This document shows, piece after piece, positions 24,918 to 27,437 of a DNA stretch of 27,437 bases; positions within the stretch are counted from its first letter, which is position 1; each line of letters starts with the position of its first letter. The notes under the pieces were generated by a model that saw nothing but the letters and a program-made list of their open reading frames with translations, was not told the origin of the DNA and did no database searches. Source of the DNA: an uncultured Cellvibrio sp. (lineage in GTDB: Bacteria; Pseudomonadota; Gammaproteobacteria; Pseudomonadales; Cellvibrionaceae); assembly GCA_946886255.1 (NCBI GenBank), contig CAMPIG010000015.1, positions 1-27,437 of the forward strand. Direction: 5' to 3'. Position numbers and translations under genes: made by a program.

Positions 24918-26663
24918 TTAATGGTGGCTTTGTGATGGGTGCGGTTTCTTGGTAGCAGGTTTAACACCAATCTTACGCACGCTGTTACCATCGAGTTCCG
25001 CGATGGTCCACACCATGCCATTCCATTCCACATGATCGCCAAGGACTGGTTTACCGCCAATCATTTGAGTGACCAATGAACCGAGGGTTTGTTGGCCATC
25101 AAGGTCACCAAGGTTAAAGGCGTAGAGCATTGCAAGGTCCTGCAGTTCGGCATCGGCTTGCAAGATAAAGTCGCCGAAGAAGCTCAGATCCAGGTTGCGC
25201 ATGGGGGCCTCGCTGAACAGTTTACCCAGATTCGGCAGATCGTACTCATGACCAACCACGCAGATGATGTCGCCGGCCATCAGGCGCGTGCTGCCGGACG
25301 GGTGCAATAGTTCTTTATCGCGAAACAGGGCAGCAATACGTGTGTTCTCTGGCATATGTAATTCGCGCAGGGCGGCACCGATACACCATTTCTCGGCCCC
25401 TAATTTATAAATAAATAATTCCCATTGGCTGGCGAGATGAATCTCCAAACCCGCCCGCGAAAACGGCATAGGAACGGAAGGGACCACCACATCGGCTTTT
25501 TTGGCAGCAAATGTGAGGGTGGTGCCTTGTAGCAGCAGCGACACCAGCACAATAAAGAAGGCGACATTGAAGAAGAGTTGCGCATTGGGCAGGCCGGCCA
25601 TCATCGGGAATACCGCGAGGATGACGGGTACCGCACCGCGCAATCCAACCCAGGCGATAAAGCTGCGCTCGCGCCAATTGAAATTGCGAAATGGCAGCAG
25701 GCCGATGAGCACCGACAGAGGCCGCGCGAACAGGATCATCCACAGCGCCAGACCCAATGCAGGTAAAGCGATAGGCAATAACTCGCTTGGCGTCAGCAGC
25801 AATCCCAGTACCAGGAACATGCCGATCTGGCTTAGCCACGCCAGGCCGTCAAACATATGCAGGATGCCGTGGCGGTTGCGAATCGGGCGGTTACCCAGCA
25901 TTAAGCCGCACAAATAAATAGCCAGGATGCCGCTGCCGCCCAGCGCGGTCGTGATGGCATAGATAATCAGACCACCGCTGACGGCCAGCAGAGGATAAAG
26001 TCCGTCGGCCAGCTGCATCCGGTTGATCAGTTGCAGCAACAGCCATCCCCCGGTTAAGCCCAACACAATACCCAGGCCAAACTGGCGCAGCAGCTGTACC
26101 AGAAAGCCCAGATCAAAACCGGTTTGACCGGCGGCGATCATGTCGATCAGCGCAATGGTCAGGAACATCGCCATGGGGTCGTTGCTACCGGATTCGATCT
26201 CCAGTGTGGCGCTGACACGTTCATTCAGGCCGCGACCGCCGAGCAGGGAAAATACGGCTGCCGCATCGGTAGAACCTACGATGGCGCCGATCAACAGTCC
26301 CTGCATCATATCCAGTTTAAATAACCAGGCCGCCAGCATGCCGGTCAAGCCGGCAGTAATAACGACGCCCAGAGTGGCGAGTGAGAGGGCAGGCCAGAGG
26401 GCCACACGAAAGCTGGCAGCGCGCGTGCGCATACCGCCATCGAGCAGGATCACCGCCAGCGCCAGGTTACTGACCAGATAGGCCATCGGGTAATTGTTGA
26501 AGATGATACCGCCGACGCCGTCCACACCGGCGATCATGCCGACAGCTAGAAAGATGACGAGGATAGGAATACCCAGGCGCGAAGAGAAAGAACTCACCAA
26601 AATACTGGCCGCAACCAGGATGGCACCGATTAAAAGAATGGTATTGATAGTACTCGCGTCCAA
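24918..26663 (-). CDS. nhaP2: K+/H+ antiporter NhaP2 (CvrA), CPA1 family
   Basis: 581-residue cation/proton antiporter, nearly collinear with E. coli CvrA/NhaP2; exports K+ (and Na+) in exchange for protons and helps with cell volume control. About 12 membrane helices occupy residues 1-395, including [51 protein letters not shown] and the ESGSNDPMA motif with the transport acidic residue. A TrkA_C-like domain follows ([23 protein letters not shown]), then a CorC_HlyC-type domain ([18 protein letters not shown]). The start is a TTG at 26663 (MDASTINTI...), supported by collinearity with homologues and AGGA upstream. Divergent from tatB. Confidence 0.95.
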   Translation of the reverse strand: MDASTINTILLIGAILVAASILVSSFSSRLGIPILVIFLAVGMIAGVDGVGGIIFNNYPMAYLVSNLALAVILLDGGMRTRAASFRVALWPALSLATLGVVITAGLTGMLAAWLFKLDMMQGLLIGAIVGSTDAAAVFSLLGGRGLNERVSATLEIESGSNDPMAMFLTIALIDMIAAGQTGFDLGFLVQLLRQFGLGIVLGLTGGWLLLQLINRMQLADGLYPLLAVSGGLIIYAITTALGGSGILAIYLCGLMLGNRPIRNRHGILHMFDGLAWLSQIGMFLVLGLLLTPSELLPIALPALGLALWMILFARPLSVLIGLLPFRNFNWRERSFIAWVGLRGAVPVILAVFPMMAGLPNAQLFFNVAFFIVLVSLLLQGTTLTFAAKKADVVVPSVPMPFSRAGLEIHLASQWELFIYKLGAEKWCIGAALRELHMPENTRIAALFRDKELLHPSGSTRLMAGDIICVVGHEYDLPNLGKLFSEAPMRNLDLSFFGDFILQADAELQDLAMLYAFNLGDLDGQQTLGSLVTQMIGGKPVLGDHVEWNGMVWTIAELDGNSVRKIGVKPATKKPHPSQSHH

Positions 26664-26854
26664 GATAAAGCAATTCCTGTGGGATAATTAGCTGTAATGT
26701 AACGCAAATCGCGTGCCAGCGATTTTAACCTGAGCTGGCGAGCTGTTAAAAGAAAGATTGTCCGCGCACCCTCATCAGTCTGTCACGAATTCTTCACGTC
26801 TGCCTGCCATTCTCGGCAGTACAACCCCTGAATTGATAATGATCGTGGGCAGCT

Positions 26855-27253
26855 ATGTTTGATCTCGGATGGGCAGAGTTAATGTTTCTGGCGGTATTGG
26901 CGCTGGTGGTGGTCGGGCCGCAGGATTTACCCAAACTGGCGCGTGCCGTGGGTAAATTGTGGGGCCGCCTGCAGCGCTTTTATCGTGACTCCTTGCATCA
27001 ACTTCACAAGCTGGAAACCGAGATGGATATCGCGTCCAAACCGGATCAACGCAACCAGCCATCTTATTATGATCTCTTGCCCGAACACGTGCGCCAGGCG
27101 ATGGAGCAATCAGAGCCCAGTCGCGATGCCGCACACAATCAACGCGTACAGGAAATGTATGCAGAGGCCATGGCCGAAGTGAAAGCCGCTCATGCGCCAA
27201 AAGACGATGGGCAAGATAACCGTGTACCCGATTCAAAGGCAGCCGGATTATGA
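26855..27253 (+). CDS. tatB: Sec-independent protein translocase subunit TatB
   Basis: Part of the TatBC receptor that binds twin-arginine signal peptides. 132 residues: a membrane helix at about 5-21 (MFDLGWAELMFLAVLALVVVGP) with conserved E8 and the hinge GP, an amphipathic helix QDLPKLARAVGKLWGRL, then a charged helical tail. The MFD-G-ELM start and longer tail separate it from TatA. It overlaps tatC by 4 bp (ATGA). The usual tatA is not directly upstream; the divergent nhaP2 is there instead. GATAATGAT at 26836-26844 resembles half a Fur box but without the second half. Confidence 0.9.
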   Translation: MFDLGWAELMFLAVLALVVVGPQDLPKLARAVGKLWGRLQRFYRDSLHQLHKLETEMDIASKPDQRNQPSYYDLLPEHVRQAMEQSEPSRDAAHNQRVQEMYAEAMAEVKAAHAPKDDGQDNRVPDSKAAGL

Positions 27254-27437
27254 CCACGGATTCGCTGGATTTAAGTCGCGCACCGCTCTTGTCACATCTG
27301 TTGGAGTTACGTCGGCGTCTGTTGCAATGTCTGCTGGTATTTTTTGTGGTATTTGTCGGTTGCTATTTAATGGCGGAAGACATTTATCACTTCCTGATGC
27401 AACCCTTGGTTGAAGTCTTTGGCGAAGCATCCGGGCG
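27250..27437 (+). CDS. tatC: Sec-independent protein translocase subunit TatC (5' part, cut by window edge)
   Basis: Multi-spanning core of the Tat receptor. The first 62 residues are visible: a cytosolic start with APLLSHLLELRRRL, the conserved E in HLxELR that helps recognise the signal peptide, and the first membrane helix CLLVFFVVFVGCYLMA. The frame remains open to the window end. Start ATG overlaps the tatB stop, implying coupled translation. Confidence 0.93.
   Translation, partial: MTTDSLDLSRAPLLSHLLELRRRLLQCLLVFFVVFVGCYLMAEDIYHFLMQPLVEVFGEASG

Noticed and set aside
26830..26850. Possible Fur box before tatB
   Set aside because: Only GATAATGAT, one half of the 19-bp consensus, is present; the other half does not match.

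Overview
The window looks like chromosomal DNA from a gammaproteobacterium, most likely of the Cellvibrio/Cellvibrionales type (inference). The main support is the leftward gene order dksA - gluQ - small membrane protein - cbrA - cbrB, which matches the Pseudomonas cbr locus. Housekeeping genes of gammaproteobacterial type (sfsA, ydfG, nhaP2/cvrA, tatBC) and a giant Sec-exported protein with a GlyGly-CTERM-like segment agree with this.

Left part (1-7575), mostly conserved core genes. On the minus strand are the start of cbrB (sigma-54 response regulator, cut by the window edge), cbrA (transporter-fused histidine kinase), a two-helix small protein, gluQ and dksA. sfsA is on the plus strand. 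cysC (APS kinase) is convergent with sfsA and divergent from the cassette that follows.

Middle part (7823-21343), accessory region, all on the plus strand. In order: a soluble Asp/Asn beta-hydroxylase-like dioxygenase, a sulfotransferase, a GNAT acetyltransferase, a small unrecognised ORF, a phage-tail-collar (MdpB-like) protein, a second sulfotransferase, and a 3070-residue multidomain surface protein. The surface protein carries DUF4347, six near-identical Ig-like units of 306 bp, a CSLREA/beta-helix, cadherin-like domains, a TSP3-like calcium motif, a GlyGly-CTERM-like segment and an outer-membrane beta-barrel. ATGA stop/start overlaps join hydroxylase to sulfotransferase 1 and sulfotransferase 2 to the giant gene. 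With the PAPS-making enzyme CysC next door, the region reads as a possible protein- or surface-sulfation/hydroxylation cassette. This is the best candidate here for an undescribed system, and its function is inference. The end of the giant gene is odd: after the CTERM-like segment there is a perfect internal Shine-Dalgarno, an in-frame GTG and a new signal peptide in front of the barrel, so the barrel may also be made as a separate protein.

Right part (21357-27437). A strong terminator closes the cassette. Next come ydfG, a REP-like palindrome, a ParD-like antitoxin gene overlapping a second-type map gene (with a palindrome across its promoter), a gene-poor stretch of about 0.5 kb, a DoxX-like membrane protein, nhaP2 on the minus strand, and tatB-tatC (tatC cut by the edge), with no tatA directly upstream.
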